This document shows, in pieces, positions 45,707 to 55,515 of a stretch of 64,000 nt of DNA. The translations under genes and the position numbers were made by a program. The notes beneath the pieces were generated by a model. The model did no database searches and was not told where the DNA came from. It was given only the letters and a program-made list of their open reading frames with translations. The stretch's first letter is position 1, and every line of letters starts with the position of its first letter. The stretch comes from Ceratodon purpureus (taxonomy: Eukaryota; Streptophyta; Bryopsida; Pseudoditrichales; Ditrichaceae), in the NCBI GenBank assembly GCA_014871385.1, contig CM026428.1:10372583-10436582 (forward strand), in the 5' to 3' direction.

Positions 45707-47312
45707 ATGGATGCGCGAGCCTGCACGGGTGATGGAACCATGCACACGAGCATTCACTCTACTGGCCAGTTGCCGCAGGAACTGTTATCTCATCCTGTAT
45801 TGCAACAGATGTTCGAGTTTTACTCCGTCGCCCAGCGCACACAGCATGACCCTGCCCGTACGGCACAAGTCGCACACAATGTCAGTGTCACTCATGATAA
45901 GGGAAAGGGAGTGGCAGACCCAACCCCTTATGCACCCGCGGGATCAATGGGCACACCAAGCCGTTGGGGCTCCACTTCACGCTCCGCCGGTGTGCACATT
46001 ATTGGAAGCAGTACTCCCACTCCGCCGAAGAGCAGAGCCACCGCAACGGGCAGCCATTGCATGTCCGGCGTTGATGTAGCTGGAGGGTCTCGGCGAGATC
46101 CAATCACGTCCACCGCAGGCACATCCGAAGCTGCAACATCTGCTCATCCGCCCATCCAGAGCAGCACTCCAAGGATGGACGCACCACCCATGTTCCCGGC
46201 GGGAGTATTCACGGCTACCGCTGTACCGTTCCGAAGTCCAGGATCCTCCTCTTCTCCGAACGAGAGGAGGAACCTCATGCGACGTCAGAGGTCGGAGTAT
46301 CTGAGACGAACACGCAACAGCCATGGGCTAATAGGGAGGACGCATATCCCGACTGACGCCGAAGGTAACGTTACCGCCTTGAAATCCATTTTGAATAGAG
46401 CAATACGTGATATTGCTGGCAAAGTCCTCGACGTGAGCGTCAAAGAGTTTAGCAATCATCCTAGCATTTCATTCGAACTCATAGAACATGATCTCAGCAA
46501 TCAGTTTACATTTGACCCTCCACTCCGTGAGGGCTATGTAAGGGAGTACCTGCAGGAGGCCCTCAGCTGGACGCGCTACCAATGGCGCTGCTATTGGAGG
46601 AAGCACGGGGGTCGTCATCCGCAGTGCCCGGCGAAGCGCTTCCCTGCTCTTGTGGCTCAATGGACCACGGACGAAGCAGACGTGGAGAGTCAGAGGATGA
46701 GGGCGATGCGAGCCCAGAGGAATACTCGGAGGGCAGGAGATGCCCCAGTCGAAAGACCGGAGCACACCAACGATATGGGAGAGGCTGCTGCACTTGGAGG
46801 CGGCGTCGAGGCTTCGGTAAGAGTCGAATCGATGGAAACCGGCACCACAGTAGAAAATAGGAACACGATAATGTCGTTTTCGAAAAAAGATAGCATGCAA
46901 AACTGGTGTGTTACTGAACGTGGCATCTAGGTTAAAAGGGTTAGTAAAGTTCCATATTCTTCTGACCGTTATTTAATCACCATCAGTGAATGCTGACGCG
47001 GAAACTCGCAATGCATGTACAGAGAGCACAGCGCGAGAACCCTTTCAGGATTCGTCGTATTGACTTGCCAATCGAGGAAGCCATTCCCGCCCCTCGTAGC
47101 CCCGAACGCGCCGTCAGCGTAAGCATGGCAAGAGAGTCAGGTTTTCAAGCAACTTCGACGGCACCACTGAGTCCGCAGTCGCCCTCAGTCGTCGCGGAAC
47201 CAATGTCTCAGGAAACGAACCATGACTCTCTCCCGCACCTCATCCAGTCTCTACAGAGCGAACTTCGGGACGTCGTTGTGGAACTGCATCGGACCAAAGC
47301 AAAGCTAGCTGC
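45707..47312 (+). CDS. Transposase_24 (Ptta/En/Spm-type) CACTA-associated protein, interrupted at its 3' end
   Basis: Exon 1 is 45707-46816 (donor GTAAGA, phase 0). A second exon can start at 47023 after TGCATGTACAG, in frame. The N-terminal half is Ser/Pro/Thr-rich. The central domain has LREGYVREYLQEALSWTRY, QWRCYWRKHGGRHP, LVAQWTTDEADVESQRMRAM and AQRN, the spacing and Trp/Arg pattern of Transposase_24, usually the second gene of plant CACTA elements. The second exon ends in a heptad-like helix (LPHLIQSLQSELRDVVVEL). At 47,313 the sequence switches abruptly to a hAT-type terminus, so the original C-terminus is separated or lost. Its 5' flank shares a motif with the TNP2 element, so both loci belong to related CACTA elements. 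Confidence 0.65.
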
Positions 47313-47396
47313 CAGGGTTGTCACGGTCGTCCGGGACGCTCGGGACGTGGGGACGTCCGCGGACGTCCGCCAGCGCCAGGGGACGTCCTGTGACTT
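47313..47396 (+). repeat. Left hAT-type terminus with GACGTCC subterminal motifs
   Basis: CAGGGTTGT followed by GGGACGTGGGGACGTCC, GCGGACGTCC and GGGGACGTCC. CAGGG-type ends and clustered short subterminal repeats, where the transposase binds, are usual for hAT elements. Confidence 0.65.
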
Positions 47397-47419
47397 AGAA
47401 AAAAAAAATCACCCGCATA

Positions 47420-47441
47420 GGTTTCACCCCGGGGTGAAACC
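47420..47441. repeat. 22-bp perfect palindrome
   Basis: Arms GGTTTCACCCC and GGGGTGAAACC meet with no spacer, 107 bp inside the left terminus. A related ACCCC-TCC-GGGGT repeat lies at about the same depth inside the right terminus (63,835-63,850). Confidence 0.9.
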
Positions 47442-47477
47442 ACATCTTCTACGCGGCGGAGGGGTTGCGGGGGAGGG

Positions 47478-47795
47478 TGCGGCCGTCGCCGCGGTGGGGG
47501 GGGCCGTCCCCGGCGACGGCCCCTTGCCGTCGCCGCGGTGGGGGGGGCCGTCCCCGGCGACGGCCCCTTGCCGTCGCCGCGGTGGGGGGGGCCGTCCCCG
47601 GCGACGGCCCCTTGCCGTCGCCGCGGTGGGGGGGGGCCGTCCCCGGCGACGGCCCCTTGCCGTCGCCGCGGTGGGGGGGCCGTCCCCGGCGACGGCCCCT
47701 TGCCGTCGCCGCGGTGGGGGGGGGGGCCGTCCCCGGCGACGGCCCCTTGCCGTCGCCGCGGTGGGGGGGGCCGTCCCCGGCGACGGCCCCTTCGA
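47478..47795 (+). repeat. GC minisatellite, seven ~44-bp units with variable G runs
   Basis: The unit is CCGTCGCCGCGGTG(n)CCGTCCCCGGCGACGGCCCCTTG, seven times, and differs almost only in the length of the G run (7 to 11). It is part of the GC island upstream of the hAT transposase gene. Confidence 0.95.
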
Positions 47796-47881
47796 CGGCC
47801 GTGACAGTCCATGATCGGACGGCCCCTCGTTGACTTACGGCCTCGACGGCCGTCCTCCGTTGATTTTTAGGGCTTACCCCT

Positions 47882-47928
47882 TGGCATTTCAGGGAATGAG
47901 TATAAAAGACCCCTCCTGAAAGTTGCCA
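47882..47928 (+). promoter_or_regulatory. TATA box inside an inverted repeat (hAT gene promoter)
   Basis: TATAAAAG at 47901-47908 lies between the arms TGGCATTTCAGG (47882-47893) and CCTGAAAGTTGCCA (47915-47928), which pair with a 2-base bulge. It is about 210 bp upstream of the ATG at 48113 and just downstream of the GC minisatellite. Confidence 0.6.
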
Positions 47929-48112
47929 TTACACTTCTGAATTGTACTCCATGTGCTACTAGTTCCACTAATATACGTGTGTATCTGTTGCATGGTGAAC
48001 GGCGGCGTTCAGAAGTGTGTTGAATTGGAGCTTCTTCGGAGGCTCTAGTTCTCTTGAGGACGTGGTACCCCGATTTTTTGAAGTTTTTCCGGGCGATCTA
48101 TCAAGTGCACCA

Positions 48113-51097
48113 ATGGCGTCTAAAAGTTACTCCCCATGGTATACCGAAGTCCATATGAGCGATGCGGAGAAGAAGAAGACTGAGATGGTTCAATGTATGC
48201 TATGCAAGAACACTTTCGCAAAGAGGATTGAGCGGATGCTCAGTCATTTGGGCTATGACAAAGTTCTAGGGGTACGGACTAGTGGAGTAGGTCGTTGCAC
48301 TAATTTGTCACCCGCTATATTGTCCTTGTTCAAGAATTGCGGTGGCAAATTCCCTAACGACTCCAGAATATTCATGTCGGAGCAGAGTACTTCCCCGGTG
48401 ACTCGTGGCAATATATCCCCGAGAGTGAATACTCCCATGGATGTGGACTCATGCGCTGGATCCCGGGTTTCTACTCCGAAGAATGAACCCGTTTTAATTG
48501 GTGAGGGTGTACCTTTCATTTCCACTTTTTCGGGGGAAGGTAGTGGTCCGTTTCCTCCTTTGAAGGCAAAGAGGCAATCTACCCTTCAAGAGGGCTTCGA
48601 AGAGACTCAGAGGCGGGAATGCGACAAAGCATGGGCCACATTTTTTTACGAGAACAGTATCTCGTTTAACGTGGCTCAGAGTGCCTCTTTCAAGGACGCG
48701 GTGTTGAAGACGTCCAACATGAAGAGATCATACACACCTCCATCTTACCACCATCTCCGAACAAATTTACTAGCCCAAGCAAGGACTGATTTGGAGACTT
48801 CCTTGAATGATAGGATTTTTTCAAGTGTTAGGAAGTACGGGGGAACGTTGGCCCTGGATGGGTGGACTTCTGTAAGCAGTCGCCCTCTAATAAACGCAAT
48901 GCTGGTATCTCCAGCTGGTGAGTTATTCTTGGGAGCCGTTGACACGAGTGGGAAAGAGAAGGATGCTGTTTTCGTAGCAACCGTCATTGAGAAGTTTATC
49001 CAACAAGTTGGAGAACAGAACATCATTCAAGTATGCTACGATAATGCTCCAGTGATGCTTAATGCCGGAAAGTTGGTCCAAGCACTCTATCCATCCATAT
49101 TTGTCCAAGGATGTGCTGCCCATGCGATGGACCTTTTGTTGGAGGATTGGAGTAAGATGAAGTGGGTGAAGGAGCTCCTAGATCGGGCTAAGAACTTGGT
49201 TAAGTTCATAAAGATAAGGCAAATGCCACTCTCGGTATTTCGAAAGCACGAGGCAAAACTTAGCTTGCTGATGCCTGGTCAGACTAGGTTTGCATCGCAC
49301 TACATTATGATTTCGCGTCTACTGAAGGTTCGAGGAGCATTGGAGCAGAGCGTTGTGGATCCTGACTGGAGAAACTACGAAACGAAGAAGACCTTATCTG
49401 CCCGTGACAAAGCGAAGATCTCACGCGATGTTAAGAGGGTTGTCTTGGATGACGTTTTCTGGGAGCAATGTGCAAACTTCAAGTGGATGACGAGTCCCGT
49501 TGTATATGCCCTACGAGAGTTTGATGCGAAGGAATCGGCATTGGGTAAAGCCTACGTTGTTCTCCGCAACCTTGAGAAGCATGTTCTCTCTTTACGCCAT
49601 GAGCCCTTCAAACTAGACTCAGACAATGCTGATTACTGCGAGGACTCATTTTACGAGCGTAAAGCCATGATTAAATCACCCTTACAGTGTGCTGCTGCGC
49701 TTCTAAACCCTTATCTTATTGACGATGAGGACCTTCGCAATGATACTGATGCAATGGCATCGGCGAAGGAGGTCTTGTTGTCGATGGCTCCTTCGACACT
49801 GAAGGAAGTGGTCATAGAAGAGTTCTTTGCATTTCGTGAAGCTTATCCTCCGTTTCGTGACGTACGTGAATCCTCTAAGTCACAACTGCCGCCTTCTGGT
49901 TGGTGGGATATATACGGATCCGCTGGTAAATTCATTTCCGCAATTGCAAAAAGGATTTTAGCTCAGCCCCTGTCTTCTTCTTCATGCGAGCGGAATTGGA
50001 GTAGCTACTCCTTTGTCCACGACAGGAAGCGAAACCGTTTACTTCCGGAGAGGGCTAATGACCTCGTGTTTGTGTATACAAATTCCAAGATAATTTCCCA
50101 GTCCAAGTTGAGTGCCTTAGGCAGGTTCTACGGGGAGTTGGAGGGGAAGGAGGATCCGAAGGCCGTGGAAACCGAGGATGTTGACTACTCTAGTGAGTCT
50201 GATGTTGATCTACCCTTCGATGATCTATCAATTGACCCCCCCATCGAGGCCCCAGTCGACGACCTCGAGGTGTCTCCGAAAGGAAAATCCCGTTGTTCTC
50301 CTGCGCCAATGGAGCGTGCTTTCGAGTATGATGATGTCGAAGAAGAAGGTACCAACGAGGAGGATACGATTCCTCTTTCCTCTTTTTTGAATGGAGACGG
50401 TTTATTAAACAGTGATAAGATTCTCCGGGGAGGATCCTCTCATACTACCGTGGATTTGGTCATACCAAAGAAAGAGGGAGACCCCACCATTGATACTTCT
50501 AAGGTTGTTTCTCCAAACTTCAACCGCCTCAAGGACGATATGGTTCCACCCACTACAAAGGAGGATGTGCCCGTACCCGTATCGGGTGCATCTCGCACAT
50601 TGTTTGGAACTGCAAAGACTAGGGTCCAAGTTGGCGGGTTCGAATCGTCCACGAGGTTGGTTGAGTTGTCTAAAAAAATGAAGGCAGATGCTAAGGCTGC
50701 TGAAGTAGCGGAGAAATGTAGGAAGAGATTGGTCCGAACCCGACAAGCGGACCCGGGCCTCCTCTCTACTGATGACGGACTTCCAATTGGGAATCTCTTT
50801 GGGCCGAAGTTGGCTTTGGGAAAACCGGACATATTTCCTGAGAAACCCCCTGCTAGAGCCACGTCCAAGCGAAAGGCTGTAGACAAGACTCAGAAGGTGT
50901 TGGCTTTCAATCCTGGTAGGCCAAAAACTCCTTTGGATGACCCGAATGGCCCAAAGAAATTCCTGAACCCATTCGAGTCAAAGAAGAAGAGTAAGGCGAG
51001 GGTGAAGAAGGTACGCGAGAGCGATGGCGATGACGAATACGATTCTTCCGGTCCTAGTGGGGCCGAAGTGAAGGACGACAGCGATTATGTGGCCTAA
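48113..51097 (+). CDS. hAT transposase, 994 residues, with C-terminal extension
   Basis: One intronless ORF; the ATG at 48113 (MASKSYSPWY) is the first in frame. A BED-type zinc finger (CMLCKNTFAKRIERMLSH) is near residues 28-45. The DDE core shows LALDGWTS near 248, VCYDNAPVM and CAAHAMDLLLEDWSKMKW near 308-345. The hATC dimerisation region has SSSSCERNWSSYSFVHDRKR near 620-640, with the expected Glu. The last 300 residues are an acidic then Lys-rich, low-complexity extension not usual for the family; their role is unknown. All three catalytic positions are present and the frame is open, so it looks functional. It would act in the nucleus on CAGGG-type ends. The gene is convergent with the RING gene, with 460 bp between the stops. 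Confidence 0.9.
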   Translation: MASKSYSPWYTEVHMSDAEKKKTEMVQCMLCKNTFAKRIERMLSHLGYDKVLGVRTSGVGRCTNLSPAILSLFKNCGGKFPNDSRIFMSEQSTSPVTRGNISPRVNTPMDVDSCAGSRVSTPKNEPVLIGEGVPFISTFSGEGSGPFPPLKAKRQSTLQEGFEETQRRECDKAWATFFYENSISFNVAQSASFKDAVLKTSNMKRSYTPPSYHHLRTNLLAQARTDLETSLNDRIFSSVRKYGGTLALDGWTSVSSRPLINAMLVSPAGELFLGAVDTSGKEKDAVFVATVIEKFIQQVGEQNIIQVCYDNAPVMLNAGKLVQALYPSIFVQGCAAHAMDLLLEDWSKMKWVKELLDRAKNLVKFIKIRQMPLSVFRKHEAKLSLLMPGQTRFASHYIMISRLLKVRGALEQSVVDPDWRNYETKKTLSARDKAKISRDVKRVVLDDVFWEQCANFKWMTSPVVYALREFDAKESALGKAYVVLRNLEKHVLSLRHEPFKLDSDNADYCEDSFYERKAMIKSPLQCAAALLNPYLIDDEDLRNDTDAMASAKEVLLSMAPSTLKEVVIEEFFAFREAYPPFRDVRESSKSQLPPSGWWDIYGSAGKFISAIAKRILAQPLSSSSCERNWSSYSFVHDRKRNRLLPERANDLVFVYTNSKIISQSKLSALGRFYGELEGKEDPKAVETEDVDYSSESDVDLPFDDLSIDPPIEAPVDDLEVSPKGKSRCSPAPMERAFEYDDVEEEGTNEEDTIPLSSFLNGDGLLNSDKILRGGSSHTTVDLVIPKKEGDPTIDTSKVVSPNFNRLKDDMVPPTTKEDVPVPVSGASRTLFGTAKTRVQVGGFESSTRLVELSKKMKADAKAAEVAEKCRKRLVRTRQADPGLLSTDDGLPIGNLFGPKLALGKPDIFPEKPPARATSKRKAVDKTQKVLAFNPGRPKTPLDDPNGPKKFLNPFESKKKSKARVKKVRESDGDDEYDSSGPSGAEVKDDSDYVA

Positions 51098-51559
51098 TTG
51101 GGCACGATAGTTAGAAGGCGGCATTTCCAGTGCACCACCCTAGAATGCCACTCTTTTATGAATGTCCATTTCTAGAAACCATTATCATATTATATCTCAT
51201 TTAAGCGGTGGTGCTTGCCTCTTCAATATTGTCCTCCACATTGTGTACTTATTTTTACTTTGATTGTACTTCTCGCAATTTCTTTCTCGTAATGAATGTA
51301 CACAATCTACATATGAAGTTCGATGCATCTAAGTACTAACAATTCTTTCCACACAAATGCAACTCCGATAAAACATAAATGAAATTGTATTAAAACCAAA
51401 GGTAATTTTTGCAAGTACATATAGAAGTAGTGTAAAGTCCATACACCGGGCTCCGCAACCAATATATATATATATACTGCTCTAAATACGACTATCACCC
51501 AGTGTATTGTCACATTAACCGTAGTAATGCGGGTACCATGTCCAACGTAAATACTCTAC
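51098..51559. other. Shared 3' spacer between convergent hAT and RING genes
   Basis: AT-rich; must hold the 3' UTRs and polyadenylation signals of both genes (for example AATGAATGT near 51,290). A short TA run lies near 51,463. Confidence 0.4.
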
Positions 51560-54500
51560 TCAACGTCCATTGTTTGCATTTGACCTCCGAGTCTGGCGTC
51601 GCTGGCTTGGATGTGTAATCGTACCCCCCGATCGATATTCTTCTTCCACGCGATCCAAAGAACGACGATTATCTTCCCCCCATTCGGGATCGTCTTCATA
51701 AGGGTTGTCTCGATTGCGCTTCTTGGAATTCTTCCCGTTCCACAACTCCTTTGCCTTGTCAATCTTGGCTACTGTTTCTTGCACAATCTTCTCAATCCTA
51801 TTGCGTGACCAACGAGAGGAATTATCCTCCGCACGAAGTGCCCTCCTCCAGTCGTTAACTATTTTATGAAGAGCATCGTCAAACTTCTTAGTGATCACCC
51901 AGTAGTCTAGGTCCGAATATTTGAAGGATTCCTCTGTAAAAGTGCGACGATGCTGAATGGCTTCTTCTAGTTTGGCCAATACAAGTGCCCTACCAACCGG
52001 GGTTCTGTCATACATCTTGTACTCATCAAGTTGGCCATAGTCCCGTTCTACTTCTCTTCTCTTACCGTCGGCATCTACCACAACTTCCGGTTTTGGAAAC
52101 CGGAAGAAGCGATTGCGATGTATACTCCAATGTCCACCGAAGTTCCTACAAAAAAATTCTCGGTCCTTGGCATCCGGAATTTCACTTGCCCTCATCTCCA
52201 CCTCATGGTCGTGTGTCATCCATGAAAAATCGTCCATTCCGGCATCGTTAGCCGTAGATAGTTGGTGAGTCATTGTCTCCGGGTTCCAAGCCAGTGATTT
52301 GCCCCAATCATAATAATTCAGCTCTTTCTTAGGTAGTTGGTCTAGTGGTAAATTCCACCGATCAAACTCATGCCCAGGCGGCATCACGTGTTGTAGTCCC
52401 AGCATCTCGTAAAAACGTGAACTAATTGGGGAGCGACACATAACACACTGTTTGTTGTTTAAAGCAGCCTTCGCGATGCAGGTTATGTGGAACTTGTGAT
52501 TACAATTTCCCATCTCAAAGGCCCCTTCCGGCCCAAAATATTGTTGACAGATGGGACACGTTTCCTTCGAATATTCCTCCGACGGTTTGCGGGTATGGAT
52601 AACCACACGTTTCGATTCATCCAAATGAGATGATAGTACATCGTACGGCATCCACCCCTCCTCGACCTCTAGCGCCCAGTCAATGACCCCTTCTTTATTT
52701 TTGGAACTATGTAATGTGCGCTCCATCATTTCTCCTACATCGCGCCATATCGTGATTTTTGTAGCATCCTCGCCGCCCTTGGCTGCTGCCTCGTTATACT
52801 TCTGTAAAGATGATTGGATAGCTTCTTCGACATCCATAGAAGTAATTGCACATTTCTTCATATCCTGTTGTGCTCTAGAGACTATTGTCTCCTTATCTCG
52901 TAGTTTGTGGACCCAACCAAGCCATGATAATGCCCTTATGGAAGATGGTGTATCATCTACCATCCTTATGGTGGTCTTCAGCCTTTCCAGTTCCGTACGG
53001 GCCTCGTCTCTTTCCCTTCTAGCCACCTCCAAATCCCGTAAAATAATGTCTAATTCTATTGAATCATCCATTGGCCCTTTTCCTCTATCCTCATGTCCTG
53101 GTGTTGCTTGGCTAGAGCCAATGTCCAATGGAACTGGACCAGATGTCATTTTAGACTTCTGAGATGCCATCCCTTGTGTGGCCCCATCTCCACTTTTATT
53201 TGAAAATTTAGAAAGGCCAAGGTCATCGGAATCCTCACCATCGCTCAGTACTTCAATGATACGATCCTTTCCTTCCACCTTCACCACTTCCTTCTTCACC
53301 GTAGGCTTCACTTCTTTTGTTTTGTTTTTCTCCTTCTCTACCGGGTGGTAGATTTTGCACTCTTCCAATTGTGCAAAAAAACTCATCTTCACATGGTCCA
53401 ACCTTCTTGTCAAACTCTTGATTTGTTCCGTTGCATCCATTAAATCCTTACTCAGAGCCACGTTCTCTTCGCCTAACTTCACACGGTCTTCCAGAAGAGG
53501 CTTAATGGAAGATGCCAAAGTGTCAAAGCCAAGGGCACCCTGTATCATGCCCGGAGTGATACTTCCAAATGCATGAGCCATATTTATGAGATCTGGTGCC
53601 ATAGCGCCTAATACGGAAGCCCCTTCTTTCAGGGTGTGTGCAATCTTCAACACATTATGAATTTGTTGCACTTCCTCCGTGGTTCTTGTTGCAGCGTCTC
53701 CCTCTGTGGTATTCTCTAAGCCCCCACGCTGTTCATCAGAGGACACCTCCGTCAATTTGGTGCTAAAATCTAGTAACTCCTTCAATGATTCATTGTTTGG
53801 CATCGACTTCACCAGCTCCATAATCTCCGAAATGGAATGAACTGCATCCTTTGTGCTATCCTCTTTGGTAGGCACTTGTACTATTGCCAAGGAACTTGGA
53901 CCATCATCCACTGAACGAGAGTTGGAGCATCCGGCTTCCGCAGCCGTAAGATGTGTTGAGCAGTCATTGTCCACCTCCACTTCCACCTCATCTACGGCTG
54001 CCTTGCCCTTTGTATCGTTGGAAGATTTCACCGTGATTTCCAGGTCTGCTCTAGGAATAGTAGTGGCATTAGTTTCTGTGGCAACGGGGAACATCGTAGC
54101 GATCACATTGGCAATGGCAACGGGCTTCTTTTCCTCTGGACGATGCGGAGTGTCATTCTGTACTTTTTTTACTTCATTCTTCGGAAAGCTCTTTAGATGT
54201 GGCCACTGCCGCTTTCGGAACTCCGCTACAACCTTCTGTGCTTGCAAAGGATCGATCAGATATAAATCCGGAATGTCTGTTACCATCCATCCAATTTGCA
54301 ACGGCCTGTCTTTCGTAGTGGGGTACGTACACCAACTAATCTTCCGCTTCAATATTAGCTCCGCATATACCATACTACAAATGGTATAATTGAAATGGCC
54401 TTTGCTGGGCTTCCGTTGCCCAAACATAGTAGTCCAGACTTCATATGCCCGATGCAAGAAATGGTCATCCATGCATAACCAGGGCTTGCAACTAAAAGTC

Positions 54501-54730
54501 CGTGTGTTCATCTCGTGTTCTTCTCGGGGCCATAACTTGTCAATGTGATACATCTTCACATACTTCTTGCACTCCTTGAAAGTCCAGAAAATCTCCCCTA
54601 CAGATTCCCAGCCTTCTTCAGCTACAATGTTTTTGTTGTCTAGGATCTCCCAAGAAAAGTTGTGGCACATTCCCTTCGGCCTGTTCCTCTTCCCGGTTCC
54701 TCCAATCTCATCATGTTCCGGATCCGCCAT
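51560..54730 (-). CDS. RING-H2 coiled-coil protein, putative accessory gene of the hAT-like element
   Basis: A single 1056-codon ORF from the ATG at 54730. The N-terminal domain (about 35-165) has FKECKKYVKMYHIDKLW, HRAYEVWTTMFG and MVYAELILKRKISW, and is shared with the plus-strand gene at 58.8 kb. The middle is long, acidic and helical, with several coiled-coil-like parts. Near residues 722-765 is a RING finger, CPICQQYFGPEGAF...CNHKFHITC...CVMCRSP, which suggests an E3 ubiquitin ligase. The C-terminus is charged and basic. No frame break. Its position, convergent with the transposase inside the same block and with the same kind of promoter, suggests an element gene rather than host cargo. 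Its target is unknown. Confidence 0.7.
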   Translation of the reverse strand: MADPEHDEIGGTGKRNRPKGMCHNFSWEILDNKNIVAEEGWESVGEIFWTFKECKKYVKMYHIDKLWPREEHEMNTRTFSCKPWLCMDDHFLHRAYEVWTTMFGQRKPSKGHFNYTICSMVYAELILKRKISWCTYPTTKDRPLQIGWMVTDIPDLYLIDPLQAQKVVAEFRKRQWPHLKSFPKNEVKKVQNDTPHRPEEKKPVAIANVIATMFPVATETNATTIPRADLEITVKSSNDTKGKAAVDEVEVEVDNDCSTHLTAAEAGCSNSRSVDDGPSSLAIVQVPTKEDSTKDAVHSISEIMELVKSMPNNESLKELLDFSTKLTEVSSDEQRGGLENTTEGDAATRTTEEVQQIHNVLKIAHTLKEGASVLGAMAPDLINMAHAFGSITPGMIQGALGFDTLASSIKPLLEDRVKLGEENVALSKDLMDATEQIKSLTRRLDHVKMSFFAQLEECKIYHPVEKEKNKTKEVKPTVKKEVVKVEGKDRIIEVLSDGEDSDDLGLSKFSNKSGDGATQGMASQKSKMTSGPVPLDIGSSQATPGHEDRGKGPMDDSIELDIILRDLEVARRERDEARTELERLKTTIRMVDDTPSSIRALSWLGWVHKLRDKETIVSRAQQDMKKCAITSMDVEEAIQSSLQKYNEAAAKGGEDATKITIWRDVGEMMERTLHSSKNKEGVIDWALEVEEGWMPYDVLSSHLDESKRVVIHTRKPSEEYSKETCPICQQYFGPEGAFEMGNCNHKFHITCIAKAALNNKQCVMCRSPISSRFYEMLGLQHVMPPGHEFDRWNLPLDQLPKKELNYYDWGKSLAWNPETMTHQLSTANDAGMDDFSWMTHDHEVEMRASEIPDAKDREFFCRNFGGHWSIHRNRFFRFPKPEVVVDADGKRREVERDYGQLDEYKMYDRTPVGRALVLAKLEEAIQHRRTFTEESFKYSDLDYWVITKKFDDALHKIVNDWRRALRAEDNSSRWSRNRIEKIVQETVAKIDKAKELWNGKNSKKRNRDNPYEDDPEWGEDNRRSLDRVEEEYRSGGTITHPSQRRQTRRSNANNGR

Positions 54731-54959
54731 AGTAACCTCGTTTTAAACAAAAACGATATGGTTTTGTTTTAAAGAAAACAATGAGTTGATAAATGACGTT
54801 TACAAAATAACGAATACAGAAAATTCAAAAACTCCCCCCCCCCACAATAAAAAGGGACCCCCATCTCCTCACCCCCACGTACCAACAAGCCCCCAAGTGA
54901 ATTGGGAAACTGTAGCAATAGGAGAAAGACTATTGAGGAGAGTGAAGTGAGGAAGTGGG

Positions 54960-55515
54960 GGACGGCCGTCGCCATATATGGCGACGGCCCCCAACCCTAC
55001 GGCCGTCCCCCCGAGCCTAGTGCCGTCGCCCCCCGATCCTACGGCCGCGGCCAATGGCCGTCGTCCCGAACCTGACGACGGCCGTTGGGGGACGTCGGGT
55101 CGGGGGCCACGGCGACGGCCGCGGAGGCCCGTGCCTCCGCGGCCGTCCGATCGGGCCGTGTCCTCGGCGACGGCCGTCCGATGAAGGCCGTCGCCGAGGG
55201 GACGGCCTTGGAGACGGCCCCCGAGGGGGCGGCTTGCGGCCCTCCGATCGCGGCCGTCCCCGCGACCGTCGCCGTCCGATGGCGGCCGACCGCACGGGGA
55301 CGGCCGCGTAGACGGCCTTGGAGACGGCCGCGGGGACGGCACCGTCGGCGACAGCCTGCGGCCGTCCGATCGGGGCCGTCTCCAAGGCGACGGCCGTTCG
55401 ATCACGGCCGCGATCGAAGGGCCGTCCCCGCGGACGGGCCCTCGCGGAGACGGCCCACGGCCGTGGAAACGGCCCCCGACCGTGGGGACGAGGCCGTCGC
55501 GGCCGCGGGAAATTT
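54960..55515. repeat. GC island of GGCCGTC words upstream of the RING gene
   Basis: About 550 bp built mainly from GGCCGTC and GACGGCC words in irregular order, in sharp contrast to AT-rich sequence on both sides. ORFs through it are compositional. Confidence 0.85.
54964..54989 (-). promoter_or_regulatory. 26-bp perfect palindrome centred on ATATAT (RING gene promoter)
   Basis: Arms GGCCGTCGCC and GGCGACGGCC flank ATATAT with no mismatch, about 235 bp upstream of the ATG at 54730 and at the gene-proximal edge of the GC island. Confidence 0.55.
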
